A DNA stretch of 64,000 bases from Halorussus caseinilyticus (GTDB taxonomy: Archaea; Halobacteriota; Halobacteria; Halobacteriales; Haladaptataceae), in NCBI RefSeq assembly GCF_029338395.1, contig NZ_CP119813.1:1-64000 (forward strand), given 5' to 3'. The notes under the pieces are model-generated. The model was not told where the DNA came from. It saw only the letters and a list, made by a program, of their open reading frames with translations, and did no database searches. The position numbers and the translations under genes are program-made. Positions 29,737-38,594 of this stretch are shown piece by piece. Every line of letters starts with the position of its first letter. Within the stretch, counting starts at the first letter, position 1.

Positions 29737-30705
29737 ATGTCAGAAACGAAATCCTCCCCCGGACACGAACCACGCGCAGTCTGCCTCCCGATGCTCAAAG
29801 GCGGCTTCGGAAAGAGCATCTTCGCAAACACCCTCGGCGGCGTCCTCGGTGACGTGCGAGGCCACGACGTACTCGTCGCCGACCTCGACCCGGCCGGACA
29901 CCTTTCGACCGGCCTCGGGTACTACACGCGCGAAGACGAGGACGCCCTCGACCTTGGCGATGTCCTCCTTGAGGATGCCAGTCCCGAAGACATCATCAAG
30001 CAACCCGGCTACGGGTTTGACTTCATCCCAAGCGTGAATCTCGAAACAGTGACCGAGGACCTCTCCCGCGATAGTGTGATGGCGAGCGACATGCGACTCA
30101 AGCAGGATCTCGTCGACCCACTCCTCGGTGACGAATATGAGTATATCCTGTTCGACATCCCGGGGAGTCGGAACAAGCTGGTGAACAATGCGGTCGTCGC
30201 AGCGCCGAACGCCATCCTGCCGTTGAAGCCCGTCCCCGAGGCCCTGAATGGAATGCGGGAGACTGCAACGAAGCTAGTTGGTGAGATCCGCCAGCACATC
30301 GACTTCGAGATTCTGGCGGTCGTGCCCAACGACCTTCGGGCGCGTATCGACCAGCAGACGAAAGACCGCCGACTCCTCGAAGCGATGAACACCCAAGAGC
30401 AGTTCGCTGCCTACCTGCTCGCTGGCCGTGACGGAGTCGACCCTGATACTGGCACGCTCCCCGAGGGCGTGGACGTTGCGGAGGTTCTCGACAATCACAT
30501 TCCGCCGTTCGCGCGAGTCACCGCAGATGAATGGGCCGCAATCGATGCAGACGAGATGGATCCGCCGAAGATACCGATTCGGCACTCCGCCGCATTCGGT
30601 GATGCCTACGAGGAGCGCAAGCCTGTGACTGCCTACGACCCCGAGTGTACCCAGATTCAGCACTTCGAGGCACTGGCGGAGATCATCGAGCAGGGGGGAA
30701 TCTAG
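29737..30705 (+). CDS. parA: ParA-type partition ATPase
   Basis: 322 residues. Deviant Walker A KGGFGKSIFAN, followed by VLVADLDPAGHLSTGLG (Walker A' region) and YILFDIPGSRNKLVNN (Walker B). This is the MinD/ParA family that positions replicons on the nucleoid. Iterons precede it, and a small acidic protein follows 2 bases after the stop as the probable centromere-binding partner. The neighbouring origin (31.2-33.3 kb) supports a replicon-maintenance role. Confidence 0.88.
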   Translation: MSETKSSPGHEPRAVCLPMLKGGFGKSIFANTLGGVLGDVRGHDVLVADLDPAGHLSTGLGYYTREDEDALDLGDVLLEDASPEDIIKQPGYGFDFIPSVNLETVTEDLSRDSVMASDMRLKQDLVDPLLGDEYEYILFDIPGSRNKLVNNAVVAAPNAILPLKPVPEALNGMRETATKLVGEIRQHIDFEILAVVPNDLRARIDQQTKDRRLLEAMNTQEQFAAYLLAGRDGVDPDTGTLPEGVDVAEVLDNHIPPFARVTADEWAAIDADEMDPPKIPIRHSAAFGDAYEERKPVTAYDPECTQIQHFEALAEIIEQGGI

Positions 30706-30707
30706 CA

Positions 30708-31118
30708 ATGACCGGCTTCGACCTCGGTGAATCAGCCACCGACGACGAAACTGAACCGGACGAGACGGATGCGATTGCAGACGCGGACGGAACGTCCGAG
30801 CAAGACGATAGTCGGCAAGATGAGAAAAAAGCGGACGACAAGACGGAAGAAGAAGAGACGGACCCCCGCGTAGAGCCAGCGTTTCCGTTTTCTGATGACC
30901 TCCGAGAGAGCTGGTATGTCCGTGACGAGATAGTGACTGAGTTTGAGGACGCAGTCGACTTTGAGGCGAAGCCCTTACTCCGTGAACACGGCGTCCGGAA
31001 CGAGACTGGTCGTGAGATTCAGGACGCCGCGATACAGGTGGCGAAAAATAATCCCGAAGAACTCGCCAAAGTTATTCTCCAAGACCGCGGTATCGATATC
31101 GAAGACGACGAAGCGTAG
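30708..31118 (+). CDS. Probable partition partner protein, small and acidic
   Basis: 136 residues, starting 2 bases after parA. The first half is a highly acidic linker rich in D, E and K, the second a compact helical domain (FPFSDDLRESWYVRDEIVTE, then VAKNNPEELAKVILQDRG). Size, position and layout fit the small DNA-binding partner encoded after archaeal parA genes, which would bind the iterons. I see no helix-turn-helix that I can name, so the role rests on context. Confidence 0.65.
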   Translation: MTGFDLGESATDDETEPDETDAIADADGTSEQDDSRQDEKKADDKTEEEETDPRVEPAFPFSDDLRESWYVRDEIVTEFEDAVDFEAKPLLREHGVRNETGREIQDAAIQVAKNNPEELAKVILQDRGIDIEDDEA

Positions 31119-31210
31119 TACAAGAGAAACGACCACTCGCCAGCTAGACTGGTTAGCTTACAGGAGGATAGTATTAATACATCAACTCGTATCTTGGGTA
31201 TTTGGGTCGG

Positions 31211-31796
31211 GGTGTACCCCCCCACCCCACGTTTCCGTCGTATCGAGGAAAGACCGGTAGGGATTGTTCAAACGATGGACCAGCAATTCTCAAAGCTCTT
31301 GAAGTTCGTACGATTCGTAGAGTTCGCAACAGCGTTCCGATATTGTTGAGAAGTCTAAACCAGTGGCTGTGCTGGCTTCAGCTGACGACCGTAAGAATAG
31401 ACAAATTAAAATAGCTCTATTGCATATAGCCCATTAAGCTAACTTCGTTTTAAAATAGGACGAAGTAAACTTCGTCCTACCGAGCGAAACGACGGTTTCA
31501 TTGCCTTATCTTTCCCGTTAGTATCCCGCAGAAGAGGAGTCTTCGTGGTGATTCTTCGTAGCCGGCACCTCGTTTTGACTGCCCCTCCGTGTTTGTAGAT
31601 TACGACGGAAACGTTGGGTGGGTGGGTGGGTTAGCGGCTTCCCGTTTCATTTCTCTCTTCGCCTCACCGCAGTCATCCATATTTCTCACCTACGTCGGAA
31701 ACCTGGTTCTCGTATCTTCTATCTTATTCCTGCGTCTTTAGCCGTCTATCTAGAGAATTCGACGGAAAAAACGTCGGAAACGTGGGGTGGGGGAGT
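31211..31796. repeat. Origin-1 repeats upstream of orc1, with an A/T-rich segment
   Basis: ORB-like motifs with core CGGAAACGTGGGG lie at about 31211-31248 (minus orientation), 31600-31630, 31690-31706 and 31770-31796 (plus). An A/T-rich stretch near 31395-31470 between the inverted sets could be the unwinding element. Orc1/Cdc6 proteins bind such boxes in haloarchaeal origins. No gene is visible in 31119-31839. Confidence 0.7.
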
Positions 31797-31839
31797 CCAC
31801 TAGTTTTATGCGGTTTCCGCTCACAACGTCTTGTAGTAA

Positions 31840-33071
31840 ATGACGCCCGACTCCTCGTCTGATTCCGTCAACGACCCGCTCTTTGACTCCGGGCATCGAA
31901 TCTTCTCAAACAAAGACCTCCTGAAAACCGGCCACGTTCCAGAAGCCGACCGGATTGTCGGTCGCGATGAAGAAATTTCTAAACTAGCGAAGCGCCTGAA
32001 TGGTGCAGTTCACGGATACTCACCTGAGAACGTGATGATCTACGGGAAAACTGGGACTGGAAAGTCACTCGTCTCAAGGCACGTCTGTGAACGCGCTCAA
32101 AACGCAACGGGAGAGGATGTCGACATCGGCGTAGCATACATTGACTGTGCGGAAGACGACACCGAAACTCAGGCCGTCTCTCGCTCGCCGCGAAACTAAA
32201 CGACGAGTCTGTCACGGACATCAGCGTTCCCCATACCGGGCTCAGCACGTCGAAATACTACAAGCTTCTCTGGAAAACACTCGACACACAGTTTGACTCG
32301 GCTATCATCATTCTCGATGAGGTCGACTTGATGGATGACGATAGTGTTCTGATGAAGCTCTCGCGAGCTGAGGAAGCCGGGAAAATCGATTGTAGCATCG
32401 GCGTCCTCGCAATTAGTAACAAAATCCAGTACGTGAACAACCTGAATGAGCGAGTGAAAAGTAGCTTCCAACACAAGGAGTTGTTCTTCAAACCGTATGA
32501 TGCGAACCAGCTCCGAGAAATCATGCTCAACCGGCAGGATGCCTTCCAAGACGGTGTCCTCTCCGAGGATGTGATTCCGCTCGCTGCTGCGTTTGCCGCC
32601 CAAGAGCATGGTGATGCTCGACGAGCAATTGATATCCTCCGTCACGCTGGCGAGGTTGCTTACGAAGATGACGCGGAGAAAGTCCGGGAAGAACACGTTC
32701 GGCAAGCCCAGCAACATGCGGAGAAAGACCGCTTCCGGGAACTTGTGAACGGTGCACCCACACAGGCGAAGGCCGCCCTCCTCGCACTGACTGAACTCAC
32801 CATCAATTCTGCCGACGATGCGTTTCTCACAAGCCGTGTGTACGACCAGTACGAACAGATTTGTACACATCTCGATGTGGATACGCTCTCGGTCCGACGC
32901 TTCCGGGATATCGTGAAGGAACAGGCGTTTCTTGGCGTCGTCGAGATTGAGAAGATCAACAAGGGAAGTGCAGGCGGTATCCATCTGCAGAATCGCCTTA
33001 TCGAAGACCCACAGGTTGTTCGTGAAACAATCCTTGAGGACACTCGGATGCAGGATTGGGCGGCCGAGTAG
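31840..33071 (+). pseudogene. orc1: Orc1/Cdc6 replication initiator, frameshifted
   Basis: Origin-binding AAA+ initiator. Walker A MIYGKTGTGKSLVSRHV, Walker B IIILDEVDLMDDD, sensor VLAISNKIQYVN, and a C-terminal winged helix (LTSRVYDQYEQIC, then VRRFRDIVKEQAFLG). One base is lost near 32190 (AVSRSPRN versus SLAAKLNDES), splitting about 410 residues just before Walker B. It sits between ORB-like arrays, so it once served its own origin. The intact second Orc1 at 48.7 kb may have taken over. Reinitiation at 32328 would give a protein without Walker A or B. Confidence 0.85.
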
Positions 33072-33092
33072 TCTTTCTCTTGTACGAGAACG

Positions 33093-33271
33093 CACGGCGG
33101 AAACGAGGGGTGGAATGAGACGACGGAAATCAGGGGTGTGGAAACGTCGGAAACGAGGGGGGTAGGAAGATACGACAGAAACGAGGGGTGCAAGGGAACG
33201 TCGGAAATCTGGGGTCCAAAATATGCGACGGAAATCGGGGGTGTGGAAACGTCGGAAACGAGGGGTGTAAC
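33093..33271 (+). repeat. Seven direct ORB-like repeats downstream of orc1
   Basis: Seven copies of CGWCGGAAAYSAGGGGTG at roughly 25-base spacing, all in the same orientation (cores near 33100, 33124, 33150, 33175, 33200, 33228 and 33252). The GGAAACGAGGGG core is that of haloarchaeal origin recognition boxes. The array continues the set upstream of the gene. Confidence 0.8.
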
Positions 33272-33356
33272 ACACTAACCGGATTTATCATCTCGCACGA
33301 GTGTGTTACCTTAGACGATGTCCGGAGATTCACTTCACGTATAATCTATTAGAAAT

Positions 33357-33680
33357 TCACCCGTCCGGATTGACGGGACCTTTGTACTGTGAGCGGATTT
33401 TGTCCCCGTCCCGCCACTGCCAGTAGTAGTAGCGATTGCCGTTAATCTCCTTGATCGTGATTGTCGCCTTCGATGGGACGTCATCTGGGAGGTCGTCCGG
33501 CCGTTCTTCGATTTTATCTTCTTCCTCTTTCTCGGCAAGACGCTCTTCACGCTCACGGTATTCAGCGAGTTCCTCGGCATAACTTGCGACGTGACGAAGG
33601 GCCTCGGGCGAGGAGTCATTGAGGATGTCGACGATGTTGGCGGGGAGTTCAGCTGGGGGTGTCGGTGGCTTGTAGGACAT
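33357..33680 (-). CDS. Small protein with DUF6788-like C-terminus
   Basis: 107 residues. A charged helix (HVASYAEELAEYREREERLA) is followed by a beta-rich end (ATITIKEINGNRYYYWQWRD, then KIRSQYKGPVNP) that resembles the DUF6788 family of plasmid and virus proteins. No catalytic residues are apparent. A repeat of the TTAACCAACA family lies 16 bases upstream of its start and could regulate it and the divergent HTH gene. Function unknown. Confidence 0.6.
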   Translation of the reverse strand: MSYKPPTPPAELPANIVDILNDSSPEALRHVASYAEELAEYREREERLAEKEEEDKIEERPDDLPDDVPSKATITIKEINGNRYYYWQWRDGDKIRSQYKGPVNPDG

Positions 33681-33696
33681 GGTGGCTCACTCTGTG

Positions 33697-33738
33697 TTAA
33701 CCAACATAGGCCGCTACTACCGTAGTTTTGTTGGTTAA
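33697..33738. repeat. Inverted repeat family, copy B
   Basis: TTAACCAACA at 33697-33706 and TGTTGGTTAA at 33729-33738, spacer 22 bases. It lies in the 141-base gap between divergent genes, so it may act as an operator there. Confidence 0.85.
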
Positions 33739-33821
33739 GACTGTTTCGGGACCGCCAACCCCTGGCAGCTGTAACATTACTCGAAACCATTTCATATACT
33801 AGTTTCGTATTATGTTACACC

Positions 33822-34350
33822 GTGTTGCAGAGCATCGAACTGGAGGTCCTCGCCACCGTCGAACGCGGCGACACGATCTCCGATCTTGCGACGGATCTCG
33901 ACCACAGCAAGAGTTATCTCTCTCGTGCCGTCGCGGACCTCGCCGAGAAAGGCTTAGTCTACACGCAGCGCAATGGCCCCGAAAAAGGGTCATTCCTTCG
34001 GCTGCTCGGGCGGTCGAACTCTACCAAGATCTCGTGCGCCAGCACTCCACATCGAGTTTACCGAGTTGCTGACGCACAAGGCACTCGAGGTACTCTATTA
34101 CCTGGACCAGCCACGAACCGTCGCCGAGATTGCCGCGCAAAGCGACAACTACCGCAACACCGTCAATCGCGTTCTCAAACGGTTACAGGACCGTGGACTC
34201 GTCGGCACGGACGACGGGTGCTACCACTTCAACGGGGACTTCAAGCAACTTCACGAATTCGCGCACGAACTCGCCCATCATCTCCACCGACAGTGCCTCG
34301 AATTGGTAGTCGACACCGCAACCAACACCACCCAAACGGGGGAAATATAA
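33822..34350 (+). pseudogene. HTH regulator of the MNT/HEPN pair, two frameshifts
   Basis: A GTG start gives an N-terminal winged helix (DLATDLDHSKSYLSRAVADL) and, after breaks near 34000 and 34045, a second one (LLTHKALEVLYYLDQPRTVA, then NTVNRVLKRLQDRGLVG). It matches the two-HTH layout of the intact regulator at 47.0-48.0 kb. Its stop overlaps the MNT start by one base (TAATG). Loss of the regulator while MNT and HEPN remain intact is notable. A start at a later codon could still give the second HTH domain alone. Confidence 0.65.
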
Positions 34351-34742
34351 TGCGGCGCGAGTACGTACCCCTAGATATGAGTAGTGAGGCCGCGGCCGAG
34401 GCGCTTCCTGCTGGCTCACACCGCGAGGCAGCCACAGCCTTTGTCGAGCGCGCACGGTCTCAGCACGGTGATGACCTCGTCGAGCTGTACGTTTTCGGGT
34501 CGACTGTCCGTGGCGAAGCAAGGGGTCGGTCGAGCGACGTCGATATCCTGGTCGTCCTCCCGGATGCACCAGACCGAGACGCTATCGCTGATTCTCTCCG
34601 TGACATCGCCTACGACGTGATGCTCGAACACGGGCCGCTTGTCGAACTCCACATTTTTGACGAGACTACGTTCGAGCGCCACCGGAACGAAGGGAACCCG
34701 TTTGTTCACAATGTTCTCAGCGAGGGTCGATCCTATGCCTGA
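34350..34742 (+). CDS. MNT-domain nucleotidyltransferase (antitoxin type)
   Basis: 130 residues with the minimal nucleotidyltransferase signature LYVFGSTVRG followed by SSDVDILVVLPD. MNT antitoxins AMPylate the HEPN partner and so neutralise it. Its stop lies 8 bases inside the HEPN gene, which couples translation. The annotated ATG at 34350 overlaps the stop of the broken regulator; ATG 34378 is an alternative. Confidence 0.85.
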   Translation: MRREYVPLDMSSEAAAEALPAGSHREAATAFVERARSQHGDDLVELYVFGSTVRGEARGRSSDVDILVVLPDAPDRDAIADSLRDIAYDVMLEHGPLVELHIFDETTFERHRNEGNPFVHNVLSEGRSYA

Positions 34743-35136
34743 TGAGGAAGCTCCCAGTGATGCTGCGGTTGAGGATCAACTCCGACAGGCCCACCAAGCG
34801 CTTTCTGATGCTGACGGAGCACGGGACGCAGGGCTCTCCGACGCGGTCATAATTAACCGGCTGTACTATGCGTGCTTTCATGCCGCACAGGCCGCCTTAT
34901 ACGACCGAGGGTATGATCCTAGCACACATGGCGGTGTTCTCTCTTTGTTTGGGTCCGAGATCGTCAGTGAAGGAGATGCATCGCGCGAAGACGGCCGCTT
35001 TCTGAACGACCTCGGGGAACTCCGCCAGCAGGCTGACTATGGCTATGGGACCCTTGACGAGGATGTTGATGCACTTCTTTCGCGAACTCACACATTTGTC
35101 GCCGAAATGGAAACTCTCTGCTCAACTGAAGATTGA
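34735..35136 (+). CDS. HEPN-domain toxin
   Basis: 133 residues, all helical, with the HEPN ribonuclease signature R-x6-H in INRLYYACFHAAQAAL. The MNT antitoxin gene overlaps it by 8 bases. HEPN toxins cleave RNA or tRNA and are held in check by MNT modification. The frame is intact although the regulator upstream is broken. Confidence 0.85.
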   Translation: MPDEEAPSDAAVEDQLRQAHQALSDADGARDAGLSDAVIINRLYYACFHAAQAALYDRGYDPSTHGGVLSLFGSEIVSEGDASREDGRFLNDLGELRQQADYGYGTLDEDVDALLSRTHTFVAEMETLCSTED

Positions 35137-35234
35137 CATCCCCAACTACGCCTCGCTCAATGGGCTTGACGAGTTCGCGCAACTGGACTCCGAGTCGCCC
35201 GAGAGCAAGTTGAGAAAGCAGATACTTGAGCAGA

Positions 35235-36184
35235 TTAAGTCTCGTCTGCTTCTCCGGTCAACGCATCAGTCACCTCAATAATTTCTTTTGCCGTGTTGCT
35301 AATCCGGCCAAGCCGATTTTGGATCGACGCTGGATCCTCGCCCTGCCATGCAGCGAGGTAGAACGCCGACCCACTCGTGTCGGCCCGCAATACCGGCCAA
35401 CGATATACGCGACGGCCTCCGCTTCGACCTCGCGTTTCGCCCGCTCGGTCTCGTCGGTGATGTCTGAGTGGAGGAGTGCATGGGCGTACTCGTGAATCAG
35501 CGTGACCGCGAGATCGGCGTGATTCGAGCGGGCTTTCGCCTTGACGACTGGTTGGAGGTCACGTTGATTCCGATATTTGCAGACGCCCGTTGCGTCGCCA
35601 TGCTCCCACTCGTCAGCATTGACGATACGAACTGTCACGCCGATATCAGCGGCTGCATTCTTGAGTGCAGGCACGAGGTCGTCAGCATCGCCAGTCGCCT
35701 CGGTCTCCAGTTCGGGAAGCGGTTCACCTTCGGTCTGAGACACATCGAAGACCGCGGTTGGCTTGAAGCCGACAAGCCCTTTCGACCACTCTTCCGGCGA
35801 TTTCTCGTCGTACTCACAGTCGCTTTGTTCGTGATAGCTGGGCGAATTCTCGCACTCAGGACACTGCTTCGTGATGATTGGGGCCCAGATCCAGATGGCC
35901 TGTTCGCCTTCCTGAACATGCCGGTCGAACTCATTCCGCCACGTGTTGTAGCCTGCGACCTTCGTCGCTTCGGGATACTGGAGTTGGATGAGAAGCGTGT
36001 TTCGGTGGGAATAGTCGTGGAAACGACTCTGGACGTCTAACCACTCCTGGAACTCCTCACTTGCTTGTACATCGTCGACGTGGTCGACGAGGTCGTCGAT
36101 CCACGCTTCGATGGTACTGTGCATTTCGTCGCGTCGGGCGTCGGTCTCCTCGAACGAGACCGACGAGTCACTGGTCGTAGTCAT
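35235..36184 (-). pseudogene. ArdC-like antirestriction protein, frameshifted
   Basis: About 316 codons from the ATG at 36184. The N-terminal half matches the ssDNA-binding domain of ArdC (WLDVQSRFHDYSHRNTLLIQ, then YNTWRNEFDRHV), with an inserted zinc-knuckle-like part (CPECENSPSYHEQSDC). The C-terminal half is a HEXXH peptidase (LIHEYAHALLH, third ligand in EVEAEAVAYIVGRYCG). Near 35385 the frame breaks. The corrected frame gives SGSAFYLAAWQGEDPASIQN and ends TGEADET at 35235. ArdC proteins protect incoming plasmid DNA from restriction. The metal site precedes the break, so a variant with an altered tail may still fold. Confidence 0.78.
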
Positions 36185-36227
36185 GATTTTCAGTAAATTG
36201 CGTTCACGGCGACTGCGTCGAAGTAGG

Positions 36228-36257
36228 ACGCGCCGCACCCCTCGGGGCGCAAAAAAC
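36228..36257 (-). promoter_or_regulatory. 5' leader hairpin, ardC-like gene
   Basis: A C-rich/G-rich palindrome (CCCC-TC-GGGG inside GCGCC...GGGCGC) followed on the plus strand by an A-run, 44 bases before the start at 36184. One of at least eight such hairpins in front of minus-strand genes here. Confidence 0.6.
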
Positions 36258-36267
36258 ACTCGTGGCG

Positions 36268-37267
36268 TCAGGCCGGCGGGAGGTAGACGCTTTGCTCGCC
36301 AGCAAGTTCTTCGAGGTGATTCCGGTGCCGGTGGGTGAAGTAGCAGTCGTAGCTGCAGTAGCCACAGATGTCCCCCGTGTCGTACTCTGCGACGTAGGGA
36401 CCGCGCTCGGTCGTCCACACGTTTGCGCCGCACTCGGTACACGCCGCACTCTCGATATCGCCCGGTGACGGACCCTGATACGCGATTTTGGGCTCGTCCT
36501 CTTGAGGTGTCGACTCGGGCCAGATGCCCTGCGTCTGCCAGAACTCACGAATCCGGGCGAGGCCGTGGCGCACCGTCTTGCGAACCGTTACATGATCGGC
36601 GTTGCGACCGCTGTCGTCCCATCCCTCGGGCGTCCAGAATTCGCCGAACTGCGCCCCGCGATGGACACCGTTCCAGTCGAGGCCGACGATATCGGCCGGT
36701 GGGTCGCCCGTTAGCGTCGGGCGAGTAAGCTGGTCGATTACGCCGAGTTGCTTGGGCGGGCCCACCGAGAATATGGACGCGACGGCCACGCCAGTCCACG
36801 GGGTCAGAGAATTCGTGGGCAAGTCGATCAGCGTAGCCCCGGGAGTACCCGACGACGAGATCATCGGGGACTGTGCGAATCGCGGCACGGCACTTTGGAA
36901 CGATCACGAGGTCCGCATCCGGGTAGCTTCCTTGGATTTCGCGTGCGGCAGTAACGTATTCCTTGACCTCGTTGACGTCGTAGGCGTCACCGATCACACC
37001 GACTTGCGGTTCGTACTCGAAAAAACGCTCGACGTATCGATCGAGGTCGGGATTACGGAAGTCATTGTCGAGCATCCCGACTGGTAGTTCCAAGTCTGTG
37101 TACTGGTGCTGTTGGTAGGTACAGTCTTCGCGAAAGCCAGTGAGAAAGCCGAGTCGGAATGCATCAAGCGCGAAGGGAATGCGGTGAAGGAACGCTATGT
37201 GATCGGCTTGCCGGGCGGCTGTAATTTCGGTTGCGATGCTGCTGGTCGGACGTGCTGAGAGAGCCAT
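36268..37267 (-). pseudogene. DUF6610-like plasmid protein, frameshifted
   Basis: The first half (from ATG 37267) reads FREDCTYQQHQYTDLELPVG, then DADLVIVPKCRAAIRTVPDD, then LVVGYSRGYADRLAHEFSD. An indel near 36775 moves the rest to another frame: VHILGGPPKQL, GLDWNGVHRGAQFGEFWTP, then a zinc site (CTECGANVW and CGYCSYDCYFTHRHR). Plasmids of haloarchaea carry this family near replication genes; its role is unknown and a nuclease or resolvase-like fold is only a guess. Without the frame change the zinc region is lost. Confidence 0.62.
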
Positions 37268-37297
37268 CTCGAATCACCTCGAAGACACGGGAGTGAT

Positions 37298-37325
37298 TGC
37301 CCCGCACCCCTTGGGGCAGAAAAAC
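37298..37325 (-). promoter_or_regulatory. 5' leader hairpin, DUF6610-like gene
   Basis: TGCCCC and GGGGCA enclose CGCACCCCTT, followed on the plus strand by an A-run; 31 bases before the start at 37267. Confidence 0.65.
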
Positions 37326-37343
37326 CAGTCGCAGACGCCAGTA

Positions 37344-37385
37344 TTAACCAACAACACCAGTAGTTCCTTCTCTACTGTTGGTTAA
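37344..37385. repeat. Inverted repeat family, copy C
   Basis: TTAACCAACA at 37344-37353 and TGTTGGTTAA at 37376-37385, spacer 22 bases. The right arm supplies the stop codon (37382-37384) of the next minus-strand gene. Confidence 0.85.
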
Positions 37386-37681
37386 TCCTCAAAAAGACAC
37401 CGAGTGGCTGCCTCCTCACCTGTGAGCGTCCGTTGGTCGTCGGCAGTATCGGCAAACAGGGTTGACTGGTCGCTCTCGGCCGAGCGCGCTACTTCGGGGC
37501 GGTCATCAACGCCGAACTGGTCTGCTTCCGGCCGATCTAATCGGGAATCGCGCTCGCGGTGGTCGATCTCTGCGCCGAAATCTTCGAGAGATGTCTCGAC
37601 GCTTTCTTCGACGATTTCGAGTCGGCCATCGTCTCCAAACGCGGTCTGGTGCTGAATCTTGATCTCAGGTCGATTACTCAT
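37382..37681 (-). CDS. Hypothetical acidic protein
   Basis: 99 residues, charged and probably largely unfolded (SVETSLEDFGAEIDHRERDS, then VARSAESDQSTLFADTADDQ), no recognised domain. A hairpin sits 8 bases before its ATG, like its neighbours, and copy C of the inverted repeat overlaps its stop. Confidence 0.6.
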   Translation of the reverse strand: MSNRPEIKIQHQTAFGDDGRLEIVEESVETSLEDFGAEIDHRERDSRLDRPEADQFGVDDRPEVARSAESDQSTLFADTADDQRTLTGEEAATRCLFED

Positions 37682-37688
37682 GTCCTTT

Positions 37689-37711
37689 GAGCCTCCACCT
37701 GTTTGAGGCTC
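37689..37711 (-). promoter_or_regulatory. 5' leader hairpin, gene at 37.4-37.7 kb
   Basis: GAGCCTC at 37689-37695 pairs with GAGGCTC at 37705-37711, followed on the plus strand by an A-run; 8 bases before the start at 37681. Confidence 0.65.
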
Positions 37712-37739
37712 GAAAAAACACTCTCCGAGGGACGGGGTG

Positions 37740-37955
37740 TTACGCTTGCTCTAAGCGAATTTCTTCTGCACGTCGCTTGAGTCGTCGAAGAATCTGGATA
37801 CGATTCTGGTGGGTGTTCTCGTAGGCGACACAGGCACGGAGCGTGTCCATGTCGTCTATCGTCGCAATGCTTGGGTCGATGAGCCGGATGTTTCGCGGCT
37901 CAAGTCGTTGTTCTGGTGAGAGTCCATTCGATTCGCCGTCTCTGACATTGCTCAC
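37740..37955 (-). CDS. Hypothetical small plasmid protein
   Basis: 71 residues (DMDTLRACVAYENTHQNRIQ, then ILRRLKRRAEEIRLEQA), a helical protein with a basic end. No family named. A perfect 10-base hairpin lies 5 bases before the ATG. It belongs to the run of small minus-strand genes between 36 and 41 kb. Confidence 0.65.
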   Translation of the reverse strand: MSNVRDGESNGLSPEQRLEPRNIRLIDPSIATIDDMDTLRACVAYENTHQNRIQILRRLKRRAEEIRLEQA

Positions 37956-37960
37956 TTGTT

Positions 37961-37987
37961 GTCGCCTCCGCTCCTGTCGGAGGCGAC
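37961..37987 (-). promoter_or_regulatory. 5' leader hairpin, gene at 37.7-38.0 kb
   Basis: GTCGCCTCCG (37961-37970) pairs perfectly with CGGAGGCGAC (37978-37987) around a 7-base loop, followed on the plus strand by an A-run. Confidence 0.7.
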
Positions 37988-38077
37988 GAAAAACAACCGA
38001 GAGCGATTTTTTGGGACTCTACCCCGGAAGACTACATGAGACGTGTTTCGAGGTGCGGATGAAAGAGCGCGACCGGA

Positions 38078-38515
38078 CTAGCAGTCGCGGTCGGTGTACT
38101 GCTGGCGCTCCGGCCGAATCCCTCCAGTGAGGACCTCGCTTTCGTAGTGATCGCCGACGCTTCTATCGAGATCGACGAGTTTGAACACACCGTCACCGGT
38201 CCAGCCACAGTCGGCTGAACATCGAGCGACCGCGTACGCATCTGCATCTTTGCTAAGATGGATGCCGTCGAGTGTGAGCGCGCTATCGCAGGCTGGACAG
38301 ATGGGACTGACCGAGGTGTACGTATGCCCGAGTATCGCCTTGATGTCTGCAGTGGTGTCACCGAGCGTCTCGTTGAGGACGCTGCCGGCGGCCGTTTCGA
38401 GTGACTCGCAGAGTGCCTGCTGTTCGGCTTCGTCCTCTGGAAGGTTAGTGTTCGTAACTGCGATGGTTAGTCGTGCGAGCGAAGCGTCGTCGTTGGTGTT
38501 TTCGGGGGAAGTCAT
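38078..38515 (-). CDS. Hypothetical protein with zinc-finger-like Cys pairs
   Basis: 145 residues from ATG 38515. The first half is helical (SLARLTIAVTNTNLPEDEAE), the second carries CPACDSALTLDGIH and, about 30 residues on, CSADCGWTGDGVF, two cysteine pairs that may bind zinc. It ends EVLTGGIRPERQQYTDRDC. No named family. It lies downstream of the SWIM-finger gene with 79 bases between and may be co-transcribed. Confidence 0.65.
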   Translation of the reverse strand: MTSPENTNDDASLARLTIAVTNTNLPEDEAEQQALCESLETAAGSVLNETLGDTTADIKAILGHTYTSVSPICPACDSALTLDGIHLSKDADAYAVARCSADCGWTGDGVFKLVDLDRSVGDHYESEVLTGGIRPERQQYTDRDC

Positions 38516-38594
38516 AGAGTTCGGAATCGGTTGCTTGTTATTGTACTTCGATACAACGTGGCAGAACGGAGCGGTCGTCTCAACGTGAGGTATG

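Noticed and set aside
33093-33271. Seven short direct repeats as CRISPR
   Set aside because: The period is too short for spacers, and the core is an origin recognition box next to orc1.
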